Assembly (NCBI GenBank): GCA_030613245.1
Contig: JAUWMI010000015.1
Coordinates: 1 to 64,000 of the forward strand
DNA: 64,000 nucleotides
Reading direction: 5' to 3'
Source of the DNA: Candidatus Sumerlaeota bacterium
GTDB taxonomy: Bacteria > Sumerlaeota > Sumerlaeia > MWCT01 > JAUWMI01
Part shown: positions 44,064 through 53,471 of the stretch, one piece after another
Numbering within the stretch: position 1 is the stretch's first letter
How the letters are laid out: each line of letters begins with the position of its first letter
Notes under the pieces: generated by a model
The model's input: only the letters and a program-made list of their open reading frames with translations
The model's database searches: none
What the model was told of the DNA's origin: nothing
Position numbers and translations under genes: made by a program

Positions 44064-46235
44064 ATGAAAGCGCAACGCACGCAATCGAATCAATCATGGT
44101 TTGACCGTCATAAGATTTCGGTAGGCCTGGTTATTCTTTTTGCTGTGGCCGTGCTCTGTTTCGCAAATTCGCTCCAGAGCGAGTTCACGTTTGACGACAA
44201 AGATATGATCGTGAATAATCTGCTGATTCGCGATGTAAAAAACATCGGGCAGATCATGACATCAAGCTGGTGGTGGGGCGGTGCCAAACAGCGCTCTGAT
44301 GAATATCGCCCCCTGACCATCCTCTCCTTTGCGATAAACTATGCCATCCACAAACTTGCGCCTTCGGGCTATCATGCACTCAATGTACTTCTCCACGCTG
44401 TCGTAACCGCACTCGTGTTCCTCTTCTTTAACGCCCTGACCCGGCGCTACTGGCTGGCCCTCGTCGCAGCGCTATTTTACGCCACGCATCCCATACATAC
44501 CGAGCCGGTGAACAACGTTGTGGGCCGCGCGGAGCTTCTTGCAGCCCTCTTTTTCTTTCTGACCGTGTATTGGTACCTGGTGTTTGTAGTTCCCAAACGA
44601 CCACGCTGGCTGCTCTTCTATGGGCTGAGCCTGGCAGCTTATTTCATGGGTCTGCTATCGAAAGAAACCGCCATTACCGCATTCCCAATCGTTATTCTGC
44701 TCGACCTTATGCATGCTCGCACTTCCGACCTCGCCTCGGGAAAAGGAGGGACAGATTATAATCTGTCCCTACATCTGTTAAAAGAGCGCCTTCCACTTTA
44801 TGGAGGATTCGCAGCTGTCATTGTCATCTACATGATCCTCCGGGTAAACGCGCTTGGCGGCATAAAGTCAGACACACTGACGACCACGTTTCTCGACAAC
44901 GTTCTCTACCTGTCTAGGCAAAGCGGCGAGGGCATGGTCGTCTTCCTAACCGCAATAAAGATCATTGGCATGTACTTCTGGCTGCTGCTCTTCCCCCTCA
45001 GACTTTCGGCCGACTATTCCTACAACCAGATTTCCCTTTCGCGAAGCATTGGAGAGCCTGCAGTGCTTGTGACGTTGCTGGTCATGGCTGCGCTGTTTGC
45101 TACTGTTTACATCGCGTGGCGACGCCGTGCCACCATCCCGGCGTTCGCCATTCTCTTGTTTTTCATCACGCTGGCACCGGTCTCAAACCTGTTTATCCTG
45201 ATCGGCACGGACATGGGCGAACGTCTGCTCTACCTGCCGTCTGCTGGATTCTGCCTTCTGCTTGCCTACGTGCTGAATCAGGGGATTCATCTGATGCGAA
45301 AATCCAGAGTTTCAGCGCAATCGGCTGCTATGCCAATCGCTCTGCTGGTTATCGCAGTGCTGCTGAGTGGAGCATATGGTGTCCGCAGCTGGATACGCAA
45401 TTACGATTGGCAAAACGACTTTCGCCTCTTCCTGAGCGCCACCCAGGTGAGCCCCAAGAGCGCCCGTGCCCATTTCAACCTTGGAAATATGTACATGGAG
45501 CGCGGCGACTACCCACTGGCAGATGAACACTATCGTAGGTCCTTTGTGATCGCACCAAATTATGGCGCTCCTCTCAATGGACTCGGCGAAATCCTACGCC
45601 TGCAGGGACGCAACCAGGAGGCGATCGCTGTCTTCAAGCAGGTTGTCCAGATGGAAGATCGCTATTTCCCTGCGCACCACAACCTCGGAACTGCTTACGC
45701 GGAGCTCGGCCAGTGGGAAGACGCGCTGCGCGAATTCCAGCGCACGATTGAACTCAAGCCGACCGTGCCTGAACCATACTATAACATTGGCGACTTGTAC
45801 TTGCAGCAACAGCGCTTTGATCTCGCAGAACAATATTTCCGCAAGGCGTTGAATATCGCCCCTGGACTGTATCCTGCCTACATCAGGCTTGGCGCATTAT
45901 GCCAGCAGACGCAACGTCCTGACGAAGCAGTGCAGCTCTATCAAACAGCTGCTCGGCTCCAGCCAAACAATCCCGAACCGCTCATGCATCTCGCCAATCT
46001 CTACGCCAGCCAGGGGAAAAATGAGGGTGCCAAACAGGCCTTCATGCGCGCTATCGAACTCGCCCCGAGCTGGTCTGAAGGCCACCTCGGCCTCGCGAAA
46101 CTCTACTTGATCGCATACAAGGATCGTGCCAAGGCACGCTATCATTTCTCCAGAGCGCTCGAGTTAGATCCGAAACATCCACTGAGAGAAAAGATTCTGA
46201 AGACGCTCGACGACTTGAAAGACGACGCACCGTAA
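44064..46235 (+). CDS. TMTC-like membrane glycosyltransferase with TPR repeats
   Basis: A 723-residue protein. The N-terminal half has about 10 membrane helices and matches the TMTC/DUF1736-type pattern: FTFDDKDMIVNN (acidic pair about 43-44), EYRPLTILSFAIN, HALNVLLHA, ATHPIHTEPVNNVVGRAELLA and LLSKETAIT. The C-terminal half (about 465-715) has about seven TPR units. Eukaryotic TMTC proteins are O-mannosyltransferases using dolichol-linked mannose, so a polyprenol-linked sugar transferase is a fair inference. ATG 44064 has GGGAG upstream. A 24-bp palindrome (44747-44770) lies inside the gene and is translated in frame (GGTDYNLSLH). Confidence 0.88.
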   Translation: MKAQRTQSNQSWFDRHKISVGLVILFAVAVLCFANSLQSEFTFDDKDMIVNNLLIRDVKNIGQIMTSSWWWGGAKQRSDEYRPLTILSFAINYAIHKLAPSGYHALNVLLHAVVTALVFLFFNALTRRYWLALVAALFYATHPIHTEPVNNVVGRAELLAALFFFLTVYWYLVFVVPKRPRWLLFYGLSLAAYFMGLLSKETAITAFPIVILLDLMHARTSDLASGKGGTDYNLSLHLLKERLPLYGGFAAVIVIYMILRVNALGGIKSDTLTTTFLDNVLYLSRQSGEGMVVFLTAIKIIGMYFWLLLFPLRLSADYSYNQISLSRSIGEPAVLVTLLVMAALFATVYIAWRRRATIPAFAILLFFITLAPVSNLFILIGTDMGERLLYLPSAGFCLLLAYVLNQGIHLMRKSRVSAQSAAMPIALLVIAVLLSGAYGVRSWIRNYDWQNDFRLFLSATQVSPKSARAHFNLGNMYMERGDYPLADEHYRRSFVIAPNYGAPLNGLGEILRLQGRNQEAIAVFKQVVQMEDRYFPAHHNLGTAYAELGQWEDALREFQRTIELKPTVPEPYYNIGDLYLQQQRFDLAEQYFRKALNIAPGLYPAYIRLGALCQQTQRPDEAVQLYQTAARLQPNNPEPLMHLANLYASQGKNEGAKQAFMRAIELAPSWSEGHLGLAKLYLIAYKDRAKARYHFSRALELDPKHPLREKILKTLDDLKDDAP
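44747..44770. repeat. palindrome AGGGACAGATTA/TAATCTGTCCCT inside coding sequence
   Basis: A perfect 24-bp palindrome followed by AC, so it ends CCCTAC like the intergenic members. It is in frame within the TMTC-like gene between two membrane segments, where extra residues are tolerable. The arms match the palindrome at the cmk stop. Confidence 0.9.
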
Positions 46236-46358
46236 TTTCTATTGATCTTTTGCGCGGGGCCTGCCATTGTAGTTACGAATCACGCCTGGAAGGAATAACG
46301 AGCGGGTGACCCATATCGCCTGGCACGCTATGAATCTTCTCACAATTCGTGGCAAACT

Positions 46359-47000
46359 ATGGACGCACAGAAAAAAATGAACGTTGCGGTTCTGGCTTCG
46401 GGCCGCGGGTCAAATCTACAGGCGCTCCTGGATGCAGAAAAGCGTGGCGAACTACCCTGTGCACACATTGCACTGGTGATCTCTGATAACCCTGAGGCGA
46501 AAGCCCTTCAGCGCGCACAGGCCGCAGGCGTGGAAGCCGTGTTTGTTGATCCTACACCTTTCAAGAAAAGGCGCGCCGAGTATGATGGCGAAATTCTCAA
46601 GGTGCTTCGCTCACACCACATCGAGTTTCTCGTGCTCGCAGGCTTCATGCGCATTCTCAGCGACGTCTTGCTCAATGCCTATCCAAACAAAATTATCAAC
46701 ATTCATCCTGCGCTACTGCCTGCTTTTCCAGGTCTGCATGGCCAGCGTCAGGCACTCGAATATGGCGCCAAAGTTTCCGGATGCACGGTCCACTTCGTTG
46801 ACGCGGGAGTTGACACCGGTCCCATTATTCTTCAGGCGGTCGTACCTGTGATGGATGATGATACAGAAGACACTCTGTCGGCTCGCATCTTGCAATACGA
46901 ACATCGGACTTTCCCAAAGGCGCTGGATTTGATCTCACGGGGTCTGGTGCGGGTCGAAGGCCGACGTGTATTTATAGAAGAGGATCCCGAACAAAAATAA
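46359..47000 (+). CDS. purN: phosphoribosylglycinamide formyltransferase
   Basis: The 213-residue PurN transfers a formyl group from 10-formyl-tetrahydrofolate to GAR in purine synthesis. Seen are VLASGRGSNLQAL, VISDNPEAKALQRA, FLVLAGFMRIL, the catalytic Asn/His segment INIHPALLPAFPGLHG (about 112-128), and VHFVDAGVDTGPIILQ with the catalytic Asp. Start could be ATG 46359 or ATG 46377; neither has a strong ribosome site. It is followed by purB after 214 bp. Confidence 0.95.
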   Translation: MDAQKKMNVAVLASGRGSNLQALLDAEKRGELPCAHIALVISDNPEAKALQRAQAAGVEAVFVDPTPFKKRRAEYDGEILKVLRSHHIEFLVLAGFMRILSDVLLNAYPNKIINIHPALLPAFPGLHGQRQALEYGAKVSGCTVHFVDAGVDTGPIILQAVVPVMDDDTEDTLSARILQYEHRTFPKALDLISRGLVRVEGRRVFIEEDPEQK

Positions 47001-47076
47001 ACCCGATTCTTCACAGGCTCTGAAGGGAAAGACAGGCGAATGAAATTGCCCGTAACGAAAGGTTTAGGAGGGGAGC

Positions 47077-47113
47077 GCGAGGGGCAACCCTTTTTCAAAA
47101 GGGGTCCCCTCGC
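47077..47113. repeat. GCGAGGGG...CCCCTCGC hairpin between purN and purB
   Basis: GCGAGGGG (47077-47084) and CCCCTCGC (47106-47113) enclose a second stem ACCC/GGGGT around TTTTTCAAAA. No T-run follows, so it is more likely an interspersed hairpin repeat than a factor-independent terminator. Confidence 0.65.
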
Positions 47114-47214
47114 ATCAGGAAAATATTGTCCAAACACAAAACCCGGTTTAAAAAAGAATACAGTCAGAGCGACGCCAGCATAATAAAACACAAGGAGGGA
47201 AACACCATTCACTC

Positions 47215-48513
47215 ATGATCCCACGCTACACATTACCCGAAATGAACGCCCTCTGGAGCGATCAGACGAAATTTGAAATCTGGCTCGAGATTGAGCTGCT
47301 GGCTTGCGAGGCATGGGCCGAGCAGGGAAAAGTGCCCCGCGACGCCGTTGAGGTCATTCGACGCAAGGCAAAATTTAGCGTCGAACGCATCGAGGAGCTG
47401 GAGCAAACGCTTCGCCACGACGTTGTAGCTTTCACAACCAACCTGGCTGAGAACATCGGCCCGGAGTCGCGCTACGTCCACCTCGGCCTCACTTCATCCG
47501 ACATTGTTGACACTGCACAGAGCGTGCGCATGGTGCGCGCGGCAGATCGCTTGATTGCCGACGTCGAGGCGCTCCGTTCGCAGCTCGAGACCATGGCTCG
47601 CACACACAAAACTACCATCATGATGGGCCGCACACACGGCATGCACTCTGAACCGATCACGTTCGGCCTGAAATGCCTGCTCTGGCATGAAGAGATGAAA
47701 CGCAATGCCGCACGGCTGAGTCAGGCAAAAGAGGCGGTACGCATGGGGAAAATTTCTGGGGCGGTTGGCAACTACGCACATACGGGAGTGGAAATCGAGC
47801 GCTACGTCTGCGAGCGGCTTGGGCTCCGGCCTGCTCCGATCTCCACGCAGATCATCCAGCGCGACCGCTACGGCGAATATCTCAGTGCCGTGGCGATTGC
47901 GGGTGCGACTATCGAAAAAATCGCGCTCGAAATTCGCAATCTCCAGCGCACGGAAATCCGCGAACTCGAAGAACCGTTTGGCAAGGGCCAGAAAGGCTCT
48001 TCCGCAATGCCTCACAAGCGCAATCCCGTGCTCTGCGAACAACTCTGCGGCCTGGCACGTGTGCTGCGCGCCAACCTTATGGCTGCACTCGAGAATGTCG
48101 CACTCTGGCACGAGCGCGACATCAGCCACTCTTCTGTCGAACGCGTCATTCTTCCCGACAGTACCATCCTGCTCGACTATATGCTCAACAATCTCCTATT
48201 TATTCTCACCAACCTGACGATCAACACCGAGCGCATGCGCCAGAACCTCGAGATCACCAAAGGCCTGCTGTTCTCCCAGCGCATCCTCCTCGAACTCGTC
48301 AACAAAGGGCTCATCCGCGAAGACGCCTACTCCATTGTTCAGCGCAATGCAATGAAGACCTGGACCGAAGGCCAACCGTTTCGCGACAACCTCCTGGCTG
48401 ATCCTGAATGTACAAAACATCTCACTGCCGCTGAGCTCGATTCACTCATGGACTACCAGATTTTTCTCCGATACGTTGACACCATCTACAAGCAATGCGG
48501 CGTGGGAGGATGA
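47215..48513 (+). CDS. purB: adenylosuccinate lyase
   Basis: The 432-residue fumarase/aspartase superfamily enzyme performs two fumarate-releasing steps in purine synthesis. It shows the family signature GSSAMPHKRNP (about 262-272), THGMHSEPITFGLK with the catalytic His, and VHLGLTSSDIVDTA. A strong AAGGAGG at 47192-47198 lies 16 bases before the ATG, longer than usual, yet the start agrees with the family (MIPRYTLPEM). A palindrome and a strong terminator follow. Confidence 0.96.
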   Translation: MIPRYTLPEMNALWSDQTKFEIWLEIELLACEAWAEQGKVPRDAVEVIRRKAKFSVERIEELEQTLRHDVVAFTTNLAENIGPESRYVHLGLTSSDIVDTAQSVRMVRAADRLIADVEALRSQLETMARTHKTTIMMGRTHGMHSEPITFGLKCLLWHEEMKRNAARLSQAKEAVRMGKISGAVGNYAHTGVEIERYVCERLGLRPAPISTQIIQRDRYGEYLSAVAIAGATIEKIALEIRNLQRTEIRELEEPFGKGQKGSSAMPHKRNPVLCEQLCGLARVLRANLMAALENVALWHERDISHSSVERVILPDSTILLDYMLNNLLFILTNLTINTERMRQNLEITKGLLFSQRILLELVNKGLIREDAYSIVQRNAMKTWTEGQPFRDNLLADPECTKHLTAAELDSLMDYQIFLRYVDTIYKQCGVGG

Positions 48514-48521
48514 TGTGGAGA

Positions 48522-48549
48522 TGTAGGGGCGTATGCAATACGCCCCTAC
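48522..48549. repeat. GTAGGGGCGTAT/ATACGCCCCTAC palindrome
   Basis: A perfect-type palindrome with centre GCA, nine bases after the purB stop and directly before the terminator hairpin. Confidence 0.88.
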
Positions 48550-48573
48550 TATAAGAAATACCCTGTACAAAAT

Positions 48574-48606
48574 CGGGGACAGCCTCGCTGTCCCCATTTT
48601 TTTTCG
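48574..48606 (+). terminator. Rho-independent terminator of purB
   Basis: GGGGACAGC (48575-48583) and GCTGTCCCC (48587-48595) form a tight hairpin with a three-base loop, followed by A and a long T run (48597 onward). It could also stop the convergent minus-strand gene poorly, since the complementary side lacks a T-run. Confidence 0.92.
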
Positions 48607-48663
48607 TTTTTTTTTTGTCTTTGCCGTTTTTGTTTGTCTGCCTACCTTTTTGCCGCTTTTTCA

Positions 48664-50274
48664 TCAATAAATCACCATATAGTCAATCGCAACACTCTCT
48701 ATATTGATTGTGCCGCCCTTCGTCGAGTCTAAGTCAAGCATATCAATCGATACGATGAACCCATCCTCCACCACGGCTGGTGAGCCAGGCAGAGTTGGCG
48801 TCTCCCAGTACACCTTGTATTCAGTACCACCGACCTCCGGCATTGCGCCTGGGCCACCAGGGCCCTGACTGTTGAGCTCCATCGTCTGCGTCATCTGGTT
48901 ATCTTCATTCTGGCAACGCAGTCTCACCTGTGGCATGTCGTTCCGGGCCGCTTCACTCGTGCAGCTCAGGATGTATGTTGCCCGATAGAGATTATCCGCC
49001 ACATAGGTCAGCTCATTCGCCGTCGAGCCGGACTGCCAGAATCCAAAATTGCTGGAGCCAGCAGTAGTGGACGTAATGGAGAGCGTGCCAGTGCCAGCGC
49101 CGCCGGACGTAACTGGACCGTATGTACCAAGGCCTGTCACGAATTGCCAGTTGGCAAAGTCGGAAGAATCGGTATACGTCTTAACCGCTGTGCCAGCTTC
49201 CGGATCTGGGAACCGCTCCACGGCAACTTCATCCACATAATGCGTGCCATACTGCCGTGTGTCGAAGTCAAGCATATCAAAGGCAACACCTAAGTTGTAG
49301 TTCAGTATTGGCACAAAGTAGCAGGAGTATTCTTGCGTTGTTGGATCAATCGTCAGGGAGTTGCTGTACGAGCCTGACGCGTTCACAACCTGCGTTGCGG
49401 ATTCAAGCGATTGCTCCTGGGTCCATCGCATGCGGAACTGCGGATTCCGAGATGCAGTGGCTTGACTTGAAGCGACTACGAACCTCGCCCTGTATACATT
49501 ATCCGCCACGTAAGCAATCTCGGCTGGGCCGTCCCAGAATCCCACGCGGGCTGTTGAATCATTCGCTGAACTGATGCCCAGCCGGCCACCACTATAGCTG
49601 GACGATGCCCCGGAAAAGTACGGCAGAACACTTAGCCCTAAGAATGACCAACCCTCAAGCGATGTATCAAACGTATATTGCTTTGTGAAAACGACAAAAG
49701 GGCTAACCATGTCATACTCCCCATCAATCGAGAAGACCATCACGTCCTTAGAATCTTCGCTGGTGCCGTCAGACGCATAGAGAAAGATGAGCTTGCTATG
49801 CTGTCCTGACCCCTCCACAATCCCCGTGTAGGGGCCTGGATCCTCAGAATGTGGGCTTGCATAGATGTCCCGCAAACTGGGTGTAAAATCCGTCCCGCCT
49901 AAGGTCAAATCCTTCGCAGTAGGGGGTGGATTGGTATTGCCTACTGTGGTCTGCGTAATCCCGTTGATCTCGAACCAGTTTGCAGGTGTCCCGCCGGGAC
50001 TTGCCTCTTCTATGAACGACCATGTCAGCAACGTCTGCGTAGTATCATGGTCTGTAACGTAGTCGAGAAACGAGAACACCTCAGGGAATTGAAAAAGGTT
50101 GCGATCAATCGTCCAGCCGTCTTCGTCTTCAATATCGCCAATTACGACGTCCGGTATGGGATTGATGATTGGCGGATAGGCATATACGCTGCCACTCAAC
50201 ATGGCAAAAGCAAAAATGGTCAGCATTACGAATAACACCTTCCGCATCGTAACTGTTTTATGCAGACTCTTCAT
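48664..50274 (-). CDS. secreted beta-sandwich protein with duplicated module
   Basis: A 536-residue exported protein with a signal peptide (about 1-33, ending VYA-YP). It begins PPIINPIPDVVIGDIEDEDG with a following cadherin-like region (about 35-180). Two similar modules of about 140 residues follow (about 190-355 and 360-535). Each contains a W.F..L strand, SGG.GTL/GGRLGI strands, FGFW or VGFW, YVADNLYRA or YVADNVYRA and RNDMPQVRLR or RNPQFRMR, then a long strand series ending IDMLDLD or FDMLDFD. The fold is probably jelly-roll, as in carbohydrate-binding modules; ligand unknown. ATG 50274 is favoured by AAGGGG nine bases upstream. Confidence 0.75.
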   Translation of the reverse strand: MKSLHKTVTMRKVLFVMLTIFAFAMLSGSVYAYPPIINPIPDVVIGDIEDEDGWTIDRNLFQFPEVFSFLDYVTDHDTTQTLLTWSFIEEASPGGTPANWFEINGITQTTVGNTNPPPTAKDLTLGGTDFTPSLRDIYASPHSEDPGPYTGIVEGSGQHSKLIFLYASDGTSEDSKDVMVFSIDGEYDMVSPFVVFTKQYTFDTSLEGWSFLGLSVLPYFSGASSSYSGGRLGISSANDSTARVGFWDGPAEIAYVADNVYRARFVVASSQATASRNPQFRMRWTQEQSLESATQVVNASGSYSNSLTIDPTTQEYSCYFVPILNYNLGVAFDMLDFDTRQYGTHYVDEVAVERFPDPEAGTAVKTYTDSSDFANWQFVTGLGTYGPVTSGGAGTGTLSITSTTAGSSNFGFWQSGSTANELTYVADNLYRATYILSCTSEAARNDMPQVRLRCQNEDNQMTQTMELNSQGPGGPGAMPEVGGTEYKVYWETPTLPGSPAVVEDGFIVSIDMLDLDSTKGGTINIESVAIDYMVIY

Positions 50275-50857
50275 AGCCACCATCCCCTTCCCGTTCGATA
50301 TAGAATGGGCATTCTTTAACTAGAAGAGAAACGAGTACGTATGACTTAATAACAAATCCTGAATAGTGAAATCAATAAAAAAATTGCAAAATAATATATA
50401 TCTTGGGCTCAAACCGTGCTCATCCTCTTGAGGTTTTCTGTGTGCGTGGATTCGTCCTGTGATGGGGCGATTAACGAAATAGACCGCTTGGTGCTCTAAT
50501 CCGCAATCATGGTGACATGTTTTAATGCGAATGGTGCTGGGACTCTTCACTTCGTTCAGAGTGACAAGCGACGTCATTCTGACCCGCCGCGGCGAGTTCG
50601 CCGCCCGTCCCTGTTTCGCCTGTTGTGAGAGCTGTGTCCCCAGTGGTGGTGAAACCTTTGCATGATGTAGGGGCAGACCCGTGTGTCTGCCTTGAAAAAG
50701 GGCGAACGCGTAGGTTCGCCCCTACTATGCGTATCGGTAAGGTAAGTCATGAAATAGACTACTTAGCCGTGGTGTCTCTTCCTTGCTGATGCGGCAATCA
50801 CACTGCCCATTTTATCATTGAATTTCCGGCATATCGGGGAATAGTATATTGTCAATT
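50275..50857. other. repeat-rich divergent intergenic region
   Basis: These 583 bp hold a hairpin repeat ACTCTtcacttcgttcAGAGT with GTCATTCTGA (50535-50600), which is related to 2482-2530, and the compound palindrome at 50666-50725. No gene or RNA is recognised. Promoters for the secreted protein (minus) and the TPR operon (plus) must lie within it. Confidence 0.55.
50666..50725. repeat. compound GTAGGGG palindrome (GCAGAC and GCGAAC cores)
   Basis: GTAGGGGCAGACCCGTGTGTCTGCC is followed by a short A-rich link and GGGCGAACGCGTAGGTTCGCCCCTAC. The outer ends pair and each half also folds alone, as at 35230-35287. Confidence 0.85.
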
Positions 50858-52570
50858 ATGAACTCAATAGCGGCCAGAATTCTGTGGGTCTGTTTTTTGG
50901 TCTGGGCAGGCTCAAGCTGCCTCTTCGCCGATGAGCTGATCCTGACCAATAGCAATCGCATCACGGGCATTATTACACTGAAGGACAGCAAGCAGGTGAA
51001 GATTCTCACGGCGGGCGGGGAGCTCACGCTTCGTGTGAAGCAAATTCAAGCCATCCGCAACAGTTCGCCAGCTGAAAACGCGTTGCTGAGCGGCGAGATT
51101 CAGGCGACGAATGGCCAGCTAAGTGATGCTGTACGCGCGTACCAGAGCGCCCTGAGCCAGGGCATCAATCCCCTGCAGGTGCAACGCAGCCTGCTCGAGC
51201 AGCAGGGCCGATTCCTCAGCCGTGTCGCTCATCTCCCGGATCAGGAGCAAGTGGAGCTCGAGCAATTCCTGAGCCAGCTCCTGAGCGACCCTGCAACACA
51301 GGATAACGACTTTCTCTTCTTTTGCGGCTCGCTTCTCTTCGAGCTCGACAAGCGCGATCAGGCCTTCGCCTGTTTGGCAAAGATTCCTCAAAGCTACTAT
51401 CAGCATGATGAGACAAAGAAGGAGTTTGTGCTGAGTTTTATTCACCTGGAGCTAAAAACCTTAATGGCCAGAGAGCGTTTTGAAGATGCAATCCGGAAGA
51501 TTGAGTTCATCAGCATGATTGACAAGTCTGCAGGCTCCTCAAGTTCCATGCTCCTCTATCTCTACTGGGGCGCAGCCGAACGCGATAAAGGACGTTTTCA
51601 GGATGCATTGCAGCTCTATGTGGATCGTCTTCTGCCCGCATCGCCAGTTCTTGCGAAAAACCGAATCTGCTACGTTCTTGAGCAGGTCGCGCGCGACGCA
51701 CGGGGCTCGCATCAATACGCCCATGCTGTTGATCTCTTTCGCACATATGGACTAAAGTATTGTGAGGAAGACTGCAAAGAGCCTTATGCCGACTTGCTTG
51801 AGGAGTATGGGCAATGGCTGCTTGCTCAAAAGCGTGCCAGTGATGCTCGTGAAGTCCTCCAGGAGTTCTGCAGCCTGAGGTCGTCGAGCAGAAACGCGCA
51901 TTATCTGGCGCTATGCGATTATACCGAGGAGGCAGCCGCCCTGGCCTCGGATGATTACTATGGCCACTACCAGCTGGGGAAGATGTGTGTGGAGCGAAAC
52001 TTATTGCCAGAAGCAGTGGAGGAGTTTTCCTTGGCCAGAGAGGCACCCGAGCTCAAGGAAAACGCCGATATGCAGCTGGAGATTCTAGAGCAAAAGAAGG
52101 AGCTTGCGCGCCTGAAAGAGGCATACGACCTCTATGGTGAAGCACACTATTTTGAAGCCATGGAGCACCTCAGTCCCCTTCTGGAGAGAGAAAAGGAGGG
52201 CCAGCTGAAAGCTGATGCCAAGGAGCTGGCTCAGCTCTGCCGAAAAGGGCTGGAAAACGAAAGCTCCCAACGTCCCTATCAAGCGGAAATCTTCCTCCAG
52301 CAAGCCGAACGGAGCTTTTTTTCAATGGACTACGACACTACAATTTCTACACTGTATCGTATTCTCAATGAATATCCTGATACACCGGCAGCCAAACGTG
52401 CCCAGCGCCTCATGAATCAACTTATCAACCGGATTCAGATAGCGCAGCTTGAGGGAAAGGAATTGCCAAGATCTTCGGTGCTTAATGCGCTCCAGATTCC
52501 GAATGTGAATCAAAAAGACGAGCTGAAAGAGGAGATTGCGCGAATTCTTCGCGAAATTCGATCTGAATAA
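50858..52570 (+). CDS. exported TPR protein with SH3-like N-terminal domain
   Basis: A 570-residue exported protein. The signal peptide (about 1-24) is followed by a small beta-barrel module (about 25-70; DELILTNSNRITGIITL, then VKILTAGGELTLRVKQIQAI). About ten degenerate TPR units fill the rest (for example QATNGQLSDAVRAYQSAL, SMDYDTTISTLYRILNEYPDTPAAKRAQ). The same beta-barrel pattern occurs four times in the exported protein at 61059-63362. It heads a four-gene operon with a TonB-like protein, ExbB and ExbD, so it is probably a periplasmic partner of that energised system. TTG 50849 is an alternative start. Confidence 0.78.
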   Translation: MNSIAARILWVCFLVWAGSSCLFADELILTNSNRITGIITLKDSKQVKILTAGGELTLRVKQIQAIRNSSPAENALLSGEIQATNGQLSDAVRAYQSALSQGINPLQVQRSLLEQQGRFLSRVAHLPDQEQVELEQFLSQLLSDPATQDNDFLFFCGSLLFELDKRDQAFACLAKIPQSYYQHDETKKEFVLSFIHLELKTLMARERFEDAIRKIEFISMIDKSAGSSSSMLLYLYWGAAERDKGRFQDALQLYVDRLLPASPVLAKNRICYVLEQVARDARGSHQYAHAVDLFRTYGLKYCEEDCKEPYADLLEEYGQWLLAQKRASDAREVLQEFCSLRSSSRNAHYLALCDYTEEAAALASDDYYGHYQLGKMCVERNLLPEAVEEFSLAREAPELKENADMQLEILEQKKELARLKEAYDLYGEAHYFEAMEHLSPLLEREKEGQLKADAKELAQLCRKGLENESSQRPYQAEIFLQQAERSFFSMDYDTTISTLYRILNEYPDTPAAKRAQRLMNQLINRIQIAQLEGKELPRSSVLNALQIPNVNQKDELKEEIARILREIRSE

Positions 52571-52580
52571 AATCTGACAA

Positions 52581-53471
52581 GTGAACATAATGAATAGAGC
52601 GTCATCATACGAGGATATATTTTACGATCGATGGGGTGGGTTGCTCGTGGCACTTGCATTCCACGTGGCGCTCTTCTCTTTTCTGCTGACCCGGTACATT
52701 GTGCCTCCAGAATCCCTCAGGGAACCCGCGCTGCAAAAAATCTCCATTGTGCTTGCGCCGCCGCAAGAGCCAACATTGCTTGCTTCCACCAGCCCTGCGC
52801 CAGAGCTCTCACCAGCCGTGGAGACCACACCCGACATTGCTGATACCAAAATATCCACCGAGGCACCGGCAACCGAGCCTGAGCCAGCGGAACAAACCTC
52901 CTCACCACCTCCACCCCCGGCGACCAGCGCGCAGCGTCTCCTCTCTGATGAAGTAAGGCATGAATTGGAACGCGATCGCCAGGAGCTCGCGATGATGCGC
53001 AAGGACCTGAACAAGGAACAAACGCTCATGCATACCGAGATACTCAAGGAGTCAATCGCTACGGAAGGACGGAAATTTAAAATCCGCACTACCGGCAACC
53101 CAACAGGCGTATTGCGTACCCTCGAGCTCACCGACTACCCAGAGCCAGCTGTGGATCATGTGCTTCGGAAATACGGTATTCGGATCGTGCGTAAATTTAT
53201 TCGAGACCAGGATTCCCGTTTTACCTACCTTAACAGTGCCGAGACGCGTGAGGGGCTATTTAGCAGTCAGCGCGGCATGGGCGTCTATGATGTCTTCAGT
53301 CTCACACCAAAAGCGATTGCGAAGATGAGCCAGCTGGAGACTGAAGAAATCATTCGGCGAGGCTACGATGCTAACCGCACGCGGGTCATCCAAGTGCGCT
53401 TCGGCATTGTCAAGGCCGGTGACGAATACGACCTCGGAATCATTGAGATGAAGGTGGAGGAGCTCAGGTAG
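52581..53471 (+). CDS. TonB-like periplasm-spanning protein
   Basis: A 296-residue protein with an N-terminal membrane helix (about 22-41, GGLLVALAFHVALFSFLLTRYIV), a Pro/Glu/Ala/Thr-rich linker (about 55-115), a short coiled coil (about 120-165) and a beta-rich C-terminal domain (about 170-296) that is not a canonical TonB box domain. The layout helix, Pro-rich linker, C-terminal domain matches TonB/TolA proteins, and exbB and exbD follow. The histidine in the helix (FHVALF) is like the essential TonB transmembrane His. No outer-membrane receptor is nearby. Start GTG 52581 or ATG 52590. Confidence 0.75.
   Translation: MNIMNRASSYEDIFYDRWGGLLVALAFHVALFSFLLTRYIVPPESLREPALQKISIVLAPPQEPTLLASTSPAPELSPAVETTPDIADTKISTEAPATEPEPAEQTSSPPPPPATSAQRLLSDEVRHELERDRQELAMMRKDLNKEQTLMHTEILKESIATEGRKFKIRTTGNPTGVLRTLELTDYPEPAVDHVLRKYGIRIVRKFIRDQDSRFTYLNSAETREGLFSSQRGMGVYDVFSLTPKAIAKMSQLETEEIIRRGYDANRTRVIQVRFGIVKAGDEYDLGIIEMKVEELR

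Noticed and set aside
47077-47113. Hairpin after purN as a Rho-independent terminator
   Set aside because: A strong stem but no T-run; listed as a repeat instead.
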